A program made the position numbers and the translations under genes. The notes under the pieces were generated by a model. It was not told where the DNA came from. It did no database searches and was given only the letters and a program-made list of their open reading frames with translations. 64,000 bases of DNA from Zygnema cylindricum (Eukaryota; Streptophyta; Zygnematophyceae; Zygnematales; Zygnemataceae): assembly GCA_037447655.1 (NCBI GenBank), contig JBBHKE010000834.1, forward strand, positions 642,499-706,498, written 5' to 3'. Positions 20,884 through 32,144 of this stretch are shown here, in pieces. Position 1 is the first letter of the stretch. Every line of letters begins with the position of its first letter.

Positions 20884-21697
20884 CAGTATCTAAAGCCATG
20901 ACCACGTTCGAAACAATAAAAACAGGTTGTGAAAGAATATCTATTTTGTCCTTGATTAAACTGTTTAAACTGATCTTGATTATGGTTAAGCTAATTCTTG
21001 GGTTGATTTAATTGATTTCTTGACTGGTTAAACTGACCTTTCGTCTCAAATTTTGTGTTAAAAGCCTAGAATTTCTTCTCTTCATTAAGAACTTATGACA
21101 TAGACTCTTCTTCCAAAATAATATTGATAGCTAACTGAAGTGTCCAACTATCTTTATCATGCTTTTTAAGTGCAACATATGCATCTTTCATACTGCTAAG
21201 GAAAACTCTAATGACCAAAGCAGCTTGCTGAAATTCAGGAAAGGTACCACAAGCACAAGCATAAGCATCAATAAGAGTTCGAAAGTTATCAGTATACTCG
21301 GCCACCGTTCCTCCCGAGTATTTGGAGTCTCAGATCTTTCCTGCCAACAAGAGTTCTTATTGAACGTTCGCCTTCTCATAAGACGCCTTAAGAGATTTCC
21401 AAATATCAATTGCTTCTTCATTTTGATTCGAGACATCGCTTGGTTCTCCGAGAGACATAGTTTTAGAGTATTTTGAGCCGGTGAATTCTTTTTCGCCCAA
21501 GTTGGATCTAATTCATCAAGTGATCCATCTAGAATCTCCATCAAACCTGCAGTTTCAAAGTACGACACAACCATATCCGCCCAGTAAGCATATTTTTGCC
21601 CATTAAAGATAGGAATTTTTGAAGACAGGCACATAACCTTTTGTTCTATGACTACCGATTCAGGTGGAGCTGCACCAGTAGATGTAGAAGTAGACAT
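20884..21697 (-). pseudogene. E3 gag
   Basis: Starts MSTSTSTGAAPPESVV, followed by LSSKIPIFNGQKYAYWADMV and LDGSLDELDPTWAKKN; then (frameshift near 21400) MAEYTDNFRTLIDAYACACG, FQQAALVIRVFLSS and LAINIILEEES. The CCHC zinc knuckle CFYCFERGHGFRYC is intact around 20890-20935, directly next to the TRIM target site; the reading frame meets a stop after CP. Confidence 0.82.
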
Positions 21698-22054
21698 GTT
21701 TTTCCACACACGCTAACAAGAAACCCTTCCAAACAACATTTTTCTAAACACTACAGAATGAGACTCACAACTCCAAATACAACCAAAATTTGAAAACAAA
21801 TAGATCACCATGCACATTGTCAATTCCCAAATTTGCAGCAAACACAGTCTAGTAAACTATAAGATATGGAAATAAGAAGTTTCCCAAAAATTGCCTCAAA
21901 GTTTCTATATTCTCAAAACTGGATGATACATTTTTTCTAATTCCTAAGCTTTATAGACTCGAAGTATGTCTAATCTGACTAACTAATCAACAACTAACAC
22001 TTGGCGTTATCGTATTGCACTACAAAATGACAAGGTACCGGAATTGTACGTCAT

Positions 22055-22619
22055 TGTACTCACGGTACTTTCAAAACCCTAATTTCCGCTAGCCGTAATC
22101 TAAGTGACGAAACACTAAATTTTAATGCGCTGAAAACAAAACATTGTGTTTCAAATATATTCAGTTTCGACGCTGTACAACTAATGTTGGTTTCGCTTAG
22201 TAATCATCATTCGCGACTGTCCACCTGATTGTTTTTCAGAAGTACGGTCCACTTGGGCGCGTACAGTTGTGCTTAGTCACCTGTGGTCCTCGCACAAATC
22301 TCGTCCGTCGACTCAATTCGTTACCAACGGTACTCGTTATTCCGTACAGGAAATTCCCAAAATGCGCGCTTTTAATTCCGCCCGACTGATCCTGTGATTT
22401 TGCTCGTTTGATAATCAACGCGTGTATGTTGTTGTCGACGCTCTTCCGTAATATCTGCACAAGCCTTACATACCGACGCGTGTCCCTGTAGACATACTAC
22501 ATACTCTGCTACTGTAACACTAATAAAAGTAAGTATTACAATTCGACTTAGACAAAAATATTCTAAGTCCTAAAATCCCCCTCACACTATTATCTGCTGA
22601 GAACAAAGCTTTAATTTCA
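22055..22619 (-). repeat. E3 5' LTR
   Basis: About 565 bp, plus-strand TGTACTCACGGTACTT ... AAAGCTTTAATTTCA, matching the split 3' LTR at 14251-15887. It interrupts the gag of copia E4 on its right side. Boundaries were set by where the two LTRs stop matching. Confidence 0.75.
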
Positions 22620-24252
22620 ACGGTTTCTTCTCTAATTGGTTTCACTGTAATCTATATCTTCTTTTTGTTTTCTTACTACATTCTGGTCTCCTCATAGACT
22701 TTGTGCTTTTTCCATAAGTTGCCTCCCCATTACTTCTATAAAGTGTGATCCTTCTCACTAACTTTTGATCTTTTTCCGTAGTTTTACCACTTCTTTGTAG
22801 AGTTATCATTTTGATTCCATTGCACTTCAATGACACTATTCTCTTTCTATTTTCTATTTGTGTTTTCCCGTTTTGTGCCAATCCACCATTTTCTCTCTCA
22901 TCATTCTCCTCCCTGACTCTAATTTTCTTATCATTGTCTCTCTGTCTTTCTTTCAGTTTTGTTTTCAGTTTAGTAAATTCTATATCTAAAGAATATTCTG
23001 CATCCAATTTTAAGTGCACTACACTTTCTTTTACTCCCATTTTCTTATGAATCTCATCCCCTTGTAAGTCATTTTCACCCACCAATCTATCACAAGAAAG
23101 ACTTACAAAAAACGAGTCTTTTATACTCTCTTTTTTCTCCACACTATCTTCAGTAATAACAATTTTTTTTGTCCCTTCTACTTCCACTTCCGTGTGCTCC
23201 TCACTTCCTTCAACTTCCTTTACTTCAATAACCTTTTCTTTTTGTAAGTTTGTGTCACTCACCAATCTGTCATCGAAAACATTGACAGTAATTAATTCTT
23301 TTTCTGTTACTTCTTCCTTCACTCAATTTTCTCTGGCAGCAAACCTTCCCTTTCCTTCTTCTTTCACCATATTCCGAAATCATAAACAATCGGCAAGTAA
23401 ACGAATTTGTCGACCAAAGGTGTGGGCTTTTTTTCAATGGTTGAGGCTTGTCCCTTGCTCATGAAAGCATTTGGTTCCCTCCTTGTTGGGGGTAGAACTC
23501 GGTTGTTGTCCCATCCATCTCTGAAAATTCCTGTAACAATTGCAATTTTATATGATGGACATACCTTGAAGGTATGTCATAAATCATTACAGTAAAAACA
23601 ATTTTTAGGTCCATTTCCGCTATTACTTTTAATTTTCTGAAACTGAGACTTAGAGACCTCCATATTCCCTTCAAAAACCTTTTTCCAATCTTCTTCATCT
23701 AAAACAAATCTTCTTGCTAGAGTAAAAATCCATTCATTTTTATCAATTAATGTTAATCTATCTAATGCACTTTTATATTCTTTAGGTAGGCTTCTCATTA
23801 ACAAGAGACCTTGTTGAGCATCTATAAAGTTTCCTCCTGCCAAGTCATTTTATACAAACAATAATTCTAGGTCAATACAATGTTTCTCCATACTACCTCC
23901 TACATACTTGTATTCAACTATTTTGGTAACACTACTAGCCAATGATATACGGAAGTCTTTGCATACGTACATTCTAAGCACTTCCATAATTCAGCTGCAT
24001 TTTTTAAACTTAGGAATGACATTACTAGTTTCTCAATCAATGAGTTATTGATAACCCTTAGACACTCATGGTTCTTCTTTTTCCATCCATTTGATGTTTC
24101 GGCTAAAGTACCATCCACCACATCTTTTAGCTCCATCATCTCGAACTAGATCTCGAGCACACACTTCTAGTATTGATATTTAGATCCATCAAATATAGGA
24201 AGCCAAGGGTGTGGGCCCATAACCTGTTGTCCATAGCCTGTTTCTGCCATAT
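22620..24252 (-). pseudogene. Copia E4 gag remnant with acidic C-terminal linker
   Basis: Minus strand from MAETGYGQQVMGPHPWLPIF (24252; two stops soon after), through MMELKDVVDGTLAETSNGW and a NAAELWKCLECTYAK segment, then LLLMRSLPKEYKSALDRLTL and the start of a CCHC knuckle (CFYCNDL; frame breaks there). Downstream, 22642-23322 is an open, highly charged stretch with two diverged DRLV...NDLQ-type units, unlike the other gags here; it may be a lineage-specific linker or a pseudo-coding run. E3 cuts it at 22620. Confidence 0.7.
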
Positions 24253-25505
24253 ATTACTCTCCGAAGCACCACAAACTACCCTCCAAAACAGGTGTATTTA
24301 AGAAACCAGAGATTGCTCCACAATAAACAAAAGCAACTGAAACTGCAACAATATTAAGTAGGTTCTAGACAATGTAGCCTCCTAAAGTTACAGCCAAATA
24401 GATCAAGGCAATCAAAAGTTACGAGCTGCAGAGTTTCGTAAAAACATCTGGCAACTTACCAAACGAACCAAATAGACTCCTCACAGAATTCTCTAGAAAC
24501 ACCAGAACTGAATGAATCTGCACACAAATATAGTTCTAGATGATAGAATACATTCAAAAAGTTTCACGTAAAACTAATAATCAGAGTGATAACACTTACA
24601 GGTCAAAGTTGCAGAAAAATAATCTGCCGTATCTTTGATAAACTCAGTTGTGATGCTAAAATAAACTAAGTCCTACATGTTTATACTCACAAGGTTATCT
24701 ACTGAGCCTTAAACTAATAAAATAGCTACACGTGAAATTAATTACTATACTCAAATAAAGAGAATGTACATCAAAGGTACATCGACTGTATCGGAGGTAC
24801 GTCCAAACCCTAATTATGACTTTTATCTAATTTCACAATTGCAACACTAAAATATTAATTCATTACATACAAATTAATGTTGTTTCAGATATTTACAAAT
24901 AGGAGCCGTACATAAATTGTGTCACTTGCTTAGTTAGCAATTGGCTAATTCGTAGAAGCGTCACTATAAGTCAGCTCCAAATTTGCGGATCGCCGTTAGA
25001 TGTAAAGTAAATTCCCCGTGGACGACACGCGTCCAGTCACTATCCTAATGTGGTCCCATTTCGAATCAGGATTTTGTTGACTCGATTCGTATCCGCCGTT
25101 CATTCTTTGTCGTGTATTTTAGCATAGTTTATATACGTCCAACCAACTGTTGTTGTGCGGAATAAAGCACCTGAGTGCGTACTGCGTGTTTCGTCACTCT
25201 TGGTCCCGCGCGAATTGCGTCCGTCGACAGGATTTGAATCAACGTTTCATACTGATTTCGAATTGTATTTTTTCCAGATGTCCGCTCTACATTTCGTCCG
25301 ATTCTGCGAATTTGCTCGTTCGATATTCGACACGTGTATGTGAGTGTCGGGGCCATTCCAAAATACCTGCAAAGTCCTCATATGCCGACGCTTATCCTGT
25401 AAAATTATTGTACACTCTTTTGTCCTTATACTACTGTAACGGTATTAGGGGTCAATATTGAAGTGTTTATACTAAAAAATATCCTAAGTACTAATCCCTC
25501 TCTCA
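24253..25505 (-). repeat. E4 leader and 5' LTR
   Basis: The LTR starts (minus) TGAGAGAGGGATTAGTACTTAG at 25505 and runs to somewhere near 24740. It is related to the E3 and E7 LTRs by the region around ATTGCGTCCGTCGACAGGAT and CAC(G)TGTATG. The leader at 24253-24740 is homologous to the 3' halves of the mini-elements at 14.3 and 16.9 kb. The exact LTR/leader border is not resolved. Confidence 0.6.
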
Positions 25506-26745
25506 CTGACCCATTTGATGAGTACTTAAGCTTTCTAATCTCAACAATAGTGCCAACGGATCTAGAAGCAATTTTGTTCTCAATATAAACAACACAGTTC
25601 AGTGTTTCAACCCAGAATTTCAAATCTAGCCTTTTATTTGCAAGCATGGACTTAGCACTCTCCGTCATTTTCCTCTTTAACCTCTTTGAAAAACCATTTT
25701 GTTAAAGAGTATATAGAAATGTAAGATTATGATTGATAACTTCCAGAAGGAGAAACTCTTTGAATTCCTTTGATGTGTATTCTCCCCCATTGTCCGACCT
25801 CAGAGCCAAGATTGGAACCCCATGAAGCTTTTGCGCCCACGCTTTGTAGTGTTTGAAATGAGTTAACACTTCACTTTTATGTTGAATGAAGTAAACTTTG
25901 GTGAACCTCGAGTAACCATATAGTGGACGCCTCAAGCGGAAGCCACTATTGAAGGACTGAGAACATCAAATTCTATTAGCTGCAAAACTTTGTTCGTTAT
26001 GTGGTCCGTTTCCTGGGGAAATGGCAATTCGTGGATCTTGCCAAGTGAACAACCATCACATGATTTTATAGGGTGAAAAGTGAGGGAAAATCCATCAACT
26101 TTTCCTAAATTCGCCATTTTTCTTAGACTATCATAATTCATATATCCTAATCTTTTATGCCACAACTCATTATCAGTTTGGACACTGGAGTAGGCAAAAT
26201 CATTTTCTTTATATTCGACTATGTCCATCCGGTACATTTTGTTAGCATCTCTAGTTTTTATGAGTGCTACTTTCCATTTTTTGCTAACAATGTGTCTACC
26301 TTCTTTCGGAATGACTTCAAACCTTTGCTCTCCACTAAGGATGTAGAAAAAAGTTTTTTTTTAAGTGTAGAACACACAAAACATTGTAAAGTGTTCTCTC
26401 TAATGGCTTTCTCTCCACATCTATCATCAAAGATAAATCACCTTCAGCCGAGGTTTGAACCCTCATGCCACAAGCATGGTTGATACTCTTTGAAGATTAT
26501 TGCTGCAGATTGGTAAAAGCCGCTTGTTCCAGCACATGTGGGCCGATGCTCCTGTGTCCATGATCTAACCTGATTCATTTGGACCCTCCATTGCTGCTTC
26601 CATAACAAATAAATCAGCCTCCTCTTGCTTAGTGAAACTCAGAGACTAGTCTGCATCAACTGTAAAAGCTAAAAATAGAGTAGGTCTGTTGTGCTACAAC
26701 CACCGGTGCCGGTGGAGGAGTAGCAGTAGTAGTAGAAGTAGACAT
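25506..26745 (-). pseudogene. Copia E5 gag-pol remnant (gag mostly deleted, truncated in integrase)
   Basis: Minus strand: a few gag codons at ~26745 run straight into a protease region (an MDTGASAHMC-like stretch with stops around 26520-26570), then MYRMDIVEYKENDFAYSSVQ, the HHCC knuckle (WHKRLGYMNYDSL ... CDGCSLGK), LRSDNGGEYTSKEFKEFL and MTESAKSMLANKRLDLKFWV, ending at ~25530 where E4's LTR begins. Many frameshifts. Confidence 0.78.
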
Positions 26746-27013
26746 GATACACTCTCAGAAGCTATCAAGAATCCTACCAAACAGCTGTTCTTAAGTGCTC
26801 ACCACTTCTTATAGAAGCATCGAAACCTCACAAAACTGTATCAGAATATAGAGTAGAATAAACACTGATAACTCCCTAAGTTATAGCACAATTGACCCGA
26901 CAACACTCAAGATATAATACTCAGAAGTTTCCCAAAAACTGTTGCAGTTTTACTACTTGGAAGTCTGGATACATAATATGTTATGAGTCCTAAGTCTTAT
27001 ATTTGTGTTGAAC

Positions 27014-27487
27014 TGGCAACACCAATGTACTTGAGAGGTACATCAAACCACCAAGCTACCACTAATCTGTCAAGATACCATTGAGCTATCACTAAGATAC
27101 CACTGAGCTATCACTAAGCTAACTAGAATCGTATCTATCGCAGTTGCTCTATCCTGTACAGAATCACATTAAGAATATTAGACGTTGCGTTGTCCGTACG
27201 GACCATATCAAATATAATCGTGGTTGCCTTGTCCTGTCTGTGATGCAGCTTCGCTGTTGGGCTGCTCTGCTGCTGCGCTGCTCTGCTGTATAGCAGCAGC
27301 TCTGCTGGATAGCAGCTGCTTTGCTGTATAGCAGCAGCTCTGCTGTATAGCAGCAGCTCTGCTGTATAGCAGCTGCGCTGCTCTGTTGTATAGCAGCTGC
27401 GCTGCTCTGTCTGTATAGCAGCTGCGCTGCTTCGTCTGTAAAGCAGCTGCGCTGCTCTGAGACTGAAAGCTTTCCAAAAAAACCACA
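27014..27487 (-). repeat. Copia LTR shared by E1 (3' LTR) and E5 (5' LTR)
   Basis: About 474 bp, plus-strand TGGCAACACC...CCACA, matching 32145-32560. On its right lies a polypurine tract (minus CTTTAGGGGAG) and the E1 RNase H end; on its left lie E5's leader and gag ATG. One LTR therefore serves two internal regions, as after LTR-LTR recombination. It contains the CAGC hairpin minisatellite. Confidence 0.7.
27236..27465. repeat. GCTGCTCTGCTGTATAGCAG minisatellite in LTR
   Basis: About ten imperfect units containing GCTGTATAGCAGC, each self-complementary, so the array can fold into serial hairpins. The sister LTR (32380-32540) has fewer units, so copy number varies between LTRs of one element. 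Confidence 0.85.
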
Positions 27488-27649
27488 CTCCCCTAAAGCT
27501 TTAGACTCAGTATCCCGGCGCAGCTGTGGTGATAAACTAGTGCAGCACTGCGGTAAAGCAGTATAGCAATTAGCAAATCACCCAGTCCCAGTATATATCT
27601 TAATGGTGGATTTATCGCAGAGTGACAGTATAGCAGTGCATCAATTCAA

Positions 27650-28652
27650 CTATTCACTTAATCCCACTGCGTCCCTACAATACTTCAGCTTAGGAGCAAG
27701 AAGAGCTTTAGTGAGCATATCAACAATCATTTTTTCATATGGTAAATAACATAATTTAAACACTCTAGAGAACACTTTTTCTCTTACAAAGTGTAATCGT
27801 ACATCCATGTGCTTGCTTTTGAAGTGATGACTTGGGTTAGAAGCAATGGGAATGGCAGCCTGGTTATCACACCAAATCACTTGTGGACCAGCTTGCATGT
27901 ATCCTAGTTCTTGTAACATGGATTTTACCCATAAGAGTTCTTTGAGGGCCGAGCTTGCTGCCATATATTTTGACTCCATTGTCGACTGTGCTGTAACCTT
28001 TTGAAGTTTGCTGCTCAAACAGCAAGTACCGTTCCCAATTTGTAGAACGAATCCCGTGGTGGATTTCCGGCTTGGCATGTCGCCATAGCTTGCATCACTC
28101 CATGTTTGCAGCTTGACTTCTCCTCCGCCTAGAGTGAGTTTGAGATCTTTAGTTCCTGCCAAATATCTTAAGACTCTCTTTGCTGCATCAAGATCAGATT
28201 TTCTCGGATTTTCTAGACTCCTACTCAGTACCCCCGACTGCTGCAGCAATGTCAGGACGGGTACAGTTCATGAAGTATATTAAGCTTCCCATTATCTGTC
28301 TATAAGGTATAATTGTCATAGGATCATTCTCCCCTGATTCTAAATACTCGCTAACAATGACACCTGGTTCTGTCTCTTCTCCCTCTAACTTCTGTCGAAA
28401 CTCCATTAGAGTTAAACATCCTTTTGCCCCCCGCATTCGGTACTTATCTAACATGTTTCCAATAGCCTCTTTTTGAGTCAATTTTATTATTTTCTTATTT
28501 CTGTCCCTCTCTACCTGGATACCCAAAATATATTTTGCCTCACCGAGGTCTTTCATCTCGAACTGTGAGTTTAGAGCAGTTTTGATTTTGTTAATTTCAG
28601 CCATTGATTTGCTAATTAATAGCGAATCATCTACATATACTGCTATATACAC
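27650..28652 (-). pseudogene. E1 reverse transcriptase C-terminal half and RNase H
   Basis: MYIAVYVDDSLLISKSMAEI (YVDD catalytic motif), then GEAKYILGIQVERDRNKKII, GSLIYFMNCTRPDIAAAVG; frameshift at ~28245 into VLSRSLENPRKSDLDAAKRV, SDASYGDMPSRKSTTGFVLQ, TAQSTMESKYMAASSALKEL, IWCDNQAAIPIASNPSHHF-KSKHMDV and MLTKALLAPKLKYCRDAVG. The RNase H acidic residues are present. Confidence 0.88.
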
Positions 28653-29155
28653 TTTCCATTTTCACCCTTTAAAACGTAGACAGAGTGATCAGAACTTATC
28701 CTTTGAAATCCTAGACTAGGCAAGAATTCATCAAGCTTTATATTCCACTGTCTGGGGGCCTGTTTTAGGCCGTACAAAGATTTTAACAACTTGCATACTA
28801 AGTGCTCTTTTCTTAGTTCCACATACTTTTCAGGCTGCTGCATGTAAATGGTCTCTTCTAGTTCTCCATGCAAAAAGGCCGTTTTTACATCCATCTGATG
28901 AATTTCCATATCTTCTATAGCAGCTAGGGACAGCAAAATCCTAACTGTTGGAAATCTTACAACCGAAGAAAATGTTTCTTCAAAATCGATTCCTTCCTTT
29001 TGATTGTACCCCTTCGCCACAAGTTTGGCCTTATAGCGTTCAATGGTGTTATCGGGATTTAACTTCACCTTGAATACCCATTTGCTGCCGATCGCTTTTC
29101 GGTCCGGAGGAAGGTCCACGAGCTCCCATGTTTGAGCCTCCATGATCAACTTCAT
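28643..29155 (-). pseudogene. E1 reverse transcriptase N-terminal half
   Basis: MKLIMEAQTWELVDLPPDRK, WVFKVKLNPDNTIERYKAKL, VAKGYNQKEGIDFEETFSSV, IHQMDVKTAFLHGELEETIY and KSLYGLKQAPRQWNIKLDEF. The A-box Asp of RT (MDVKTAFL) is present. A one-base shift at ~28650 separates it from the YVDD half. Confidence 0.88.
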
Positions 29156-29287
29156 TTCGTCGTTTGCCGCCTCAATCTAGTGATTCCGCTCTGGTGATGA
29201 GAAGGCCTCTTGGATGGTTAAGGGCTCCCCTGAGATTGCAGAGTAGGCAAAGTGAGAGCTTGCTTGTAGGCGACTGCTTGATCTTCT

Positions 29288-30550
29288 TCACCCCGGAAAT
29301 TCTGAGGCTGAGATCGTCGGATGCCGCGCATTGCGCTGATTGCGCTGATTGCGCTGGTGGCGATCTGTGTCTTCCTGATTGCGCTGGTTGCGATCCGTGT
29401 GCTCGTGATTGCGCTGGTTGCGATCCGTGTGTATTGACTGCTCTTGGTCCGTCTGGACCCGAAGTTGGTGAGGAAGTTGGAGAGAGTCTGACGCTGGAGT
29501 CATAATCGGAGATTCTGGAATCTGCGGGACAATTTTCTGCATGCAATCTAAGATGACATACTCCTGTACTTTTTGTTGCTTTTGCTGCTCTGTCATTTGA
29601 AATAAATCTATGGAGTCTAGTTCATCCTTAACAATGATGTTTCTAGCTACAACTCTTTTCTGCCTTTCAAACACAAAGACTCTATAACCTTTCGAGTGAT
29701 CATCATATCCTAATAGAATACGCGGTAATCCTTTCGGTTCCATTTTCCATCTATCTGTAGACGTATCCAATATAAAGCATTGACTACTTAAGACCTTGAA
29801 ATGGCTAACATCTGGTTTGCTACCTGTCCAGATTTCGTAAGGAGTTGTTTCTACTGATCTTGATCCTATTCTATTTTTAATATAAACTGCACAATTTAGA
29901 GCCTCAGCCCATAATTTCGCATCCACATATTTATCTGCGAGCATAGATCTAGAGCTTTCCGTGAGAGTTCTATTCAGTCTTTCCGACACCCCATTTTGTT
30001 CCGGTGAATATGGAACAGTCAATAGATGACTAATGCCTTCCTCGAGTAAAAAGGTTTCAAATTCTTTCGATGTATATTCACCACCATTGTCTGATCTGAG
30101 CTGTAAAATAGATGTATTATGAAGTTTTTCAGCCCATGCTTTATAGTGTTTGAAGTGACTAAACACTTCACTCTTCTCCTTCATGAAGTAAACTTTTGTA
30201 AACCTGGAGAAATCATCTGTGAAGGTGACCATATATTTCATCCCTCCGGCAGATGGAACCTTCGCCGGACCAAAGACATCCGAATGAATTTGTTGTAAAA
30301 GTTTCGTTGACCGATGGTCAGACTCCTTAGGAAATGGCAATCTGTGGATTTTGCCTAAAGCGCAACCATCGCAAGTTTTGACCGGCCCATCTGTGATTGA
30401 TACACCCTCTATTTTTCCAGCAATGACCATTTTCCTCAAACTATCATAATTAACATGGCCTAATCTTTTATGCCACAACTCACCTGAGTGCAAAACACCG
30501 GAGTACAAAACATCATTCTCCTTGGTATTAGCCATATCCTTGCGATACAT
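29288..30550 (-). pseudogene. E1 integrase
   Basis: 420 residues open. The HHCC zinc finger (WHKRLGHVNYDSLRKM ... CDGCALGK) and the catalytic D,D,E triad are intact: IHSDVFGP, LRSDNGGEY and SPEQNGVSER. The C-terminal domain has KMEPKGLPRILLGYDDHSKG. The tail carries a young repeat of (T)DRNQRN(xx)-type units encoded by gcgctgattgcgctg-like DNA at 29335-29430. A frameshift joins it to the protease ORF. Confidence 0.9.
29320..29440. repeat. Short tandem repeats (TGATTGCGCTGGTTGCGAT) in integrase tail
   Basis: Perfect and near-perfect units of 12-30 bp (tgcgctgattgcgctgattgcgctg; tgattgcgctggttgcgatccgtgtg twice). They encode a Gln/Arg/Asn-rich tail absent from E6. Confidence 0.8.
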
Positions 30551-30918
30551 CTTGCTTCTATCTCTAGTACCTGTAACCGCACCTTGCCATTTTTGCTAAC
30601 AACTTGCCGACCATTTTTCAAATTAACCTCAAAGCCTTTGCTCTCTACCAACGACGTAGAAAACAGATTTTTCTTAAAGTCAGGCACAAATAAGACATTG
30701 TGAAGAGTTCTTTCAATTGCTTTTCCTTCTACATCAACTAGTAAGGACACATCACCCACAGCACGAGTTTGGACACTCATTCCACAAGCATAGTAAATAT
30801 TTTTCTCCGGCGTTGCTTTCAGATTTTTGAAGATGGCCTTGTTCCAACACATGTGGGCTGACGCTCCATTATCCATTATCCATCTGGGGTCCTTCGCGCC
30901 CTCCATTGCAGCCGCCAT
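30460..30918 (-). pseudogene. E1 aspartic protease domain
   Basis: MAAAMEGAKDPRWIMDNGAS-AHMCWN, then YACGMSVQTRAVGDVSLLVD, RTLHNVLFVPDFKKNLFST and GFEVNLKNGRQVVSKNGK. The catalytic motif reads DNGA where copia proteases have D(S/T)GA; with DMGA in E3, this family appears to vary or lose the residue after Asp. Confidence 0.85.
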
Positions 30919-30936
30919 AGCGAATAGATCAGTATC

Positions 30937-31875
30937 CTACTCTGTAGAAACCGTCAAAGTCTCGTCTTGGAGAGACGAAGAAGCCGAAAATAGTGCATTT
31001 CCACGAGGTGTAGTCCCCGTGAAGTCTTTGTAAAAATGGCTTTGTTGCCATCCCAGCTGGTATAAACTTGTATCGTTAGCTCTTTGTAGCTTAGGACAAA
31101 ATTTGTATCCATGACCTCTCTCACTACAATAAAAGCATGCATTGTTGGATTGTCTATTTCCACCTTGATTAAAATGTCTGAACTGATTATACTGATTTTT
31201 TTGCTGATTAAACTGTCCTTTTTTCTCAAAGTGTGAATTAAAAGCTTCCACTTGCTCAACATTGAGAATATTAGATGGAGCTTCCTCCTCTAGTAAAATG
31301 TTGATGGCTAACTGTAAAGTCCAGCTAGCTTTATCTTTTTGTTTGAGCATGTCAGATGCTGCTTTCATACTACGAGGGAGACCGCTCATGAGCAATGCTG
31401 CTTGTTGAAAAGGAGGAAACACCCCACCTGCACAAGCATGTGCATCTACAAGGATACGAAATTTGTTAGAGTATTCAGCCATTGTATCGCCAGTGTACTT
31501 ATAGTCCCCTATTTTTCCAACCAATAGAAGCTCTTTCTGGACATTCGCCTTTTCATAATCACTTTTAAGAGATTTCTAGATATTAATTGCTTTTTTCATC
31601 TTTATCCGAGTCATAGCTAAGTCCTCAGATATACAAAATTTCAGAATAGACCGAGCTTGCATATTTTTCTTAGACCATGACGGATCAGATTCATCCAGCG
31701 AACCATCCAATATATCTAAAAGATCGATATTTTCAAAATGTGTTTCCACCATATCCGCCCAATAAACAAACTTATCCTCGGAAAAGATAGGAATTCTTGA
31801 TGACAGGCCCATAACCTGTTGTCCTACAACCACCGGTGCAGGTGGAGGAGCAGCAGTAGTAGTAGAAGTAGACAT
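30937..31875 (-). pseudogene. E1 gag with CCHC zinc knuckle
   Basis: MSTSTTTAAPPPAPVVVGQQ to a stop at 31576, then KSDYEKANVQKELLLVGKIG, YSNKFRILVDAHACAGGVFP, FQQAALLMSGLPRSM, LAINILLEEEAPSNILNVEQ, a Gln/Asn-rich stretch and the CCHC knuckle CFYCSERGHGYKFC. One in-frame TAG near the middle is the only obvious defect. Confidence 0.88.
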
Positions 31876-32144
31876 GATACACTCTCAGAAGCTATCAAGA
31901 ATCTTACCAAATAGCTGTTCTTAAGTGCTCACCACTTCTTATACAAGCATCCAAACCTCACAAAACTCTATCTGAATATAGAGTAGAATAAACAGTGATA
32001 ACTCCCAAAGTTATAGCACAATTGACCCGACAACACTCAAGATATAATACTCAGAAGTTTCCCAAAAACTGTATGCAGTTTTACTACTTGGAAGTCTGGA
32101 TACATAATATGTTATGAGTCCTAAGTCTTATACTTGTGTTGATC

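Larger units (their letters stand above)
14251..22619 (-). mobile_element. Ty1/copia element E3 (decayed, with nested insertions)
   Basis: Minus-strand copia element. Its 5' LTR is at about 22055-22619. The 3' LTR is at 14251-15887, split by a 1063-bp insertion. Gag, protease, integrase and RT-RNaseH remnants lie between in copia order. Three younger insertions are inside: mini-elements at 14298-15360 and 16882-17898, and the TRIM at 20360-20878. Frameshifts and stops run throughout, so it is inactive. A polypurine tract (TTTAAGGGAG) directly precedes the 3' LTR. Confidence 0.82.
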
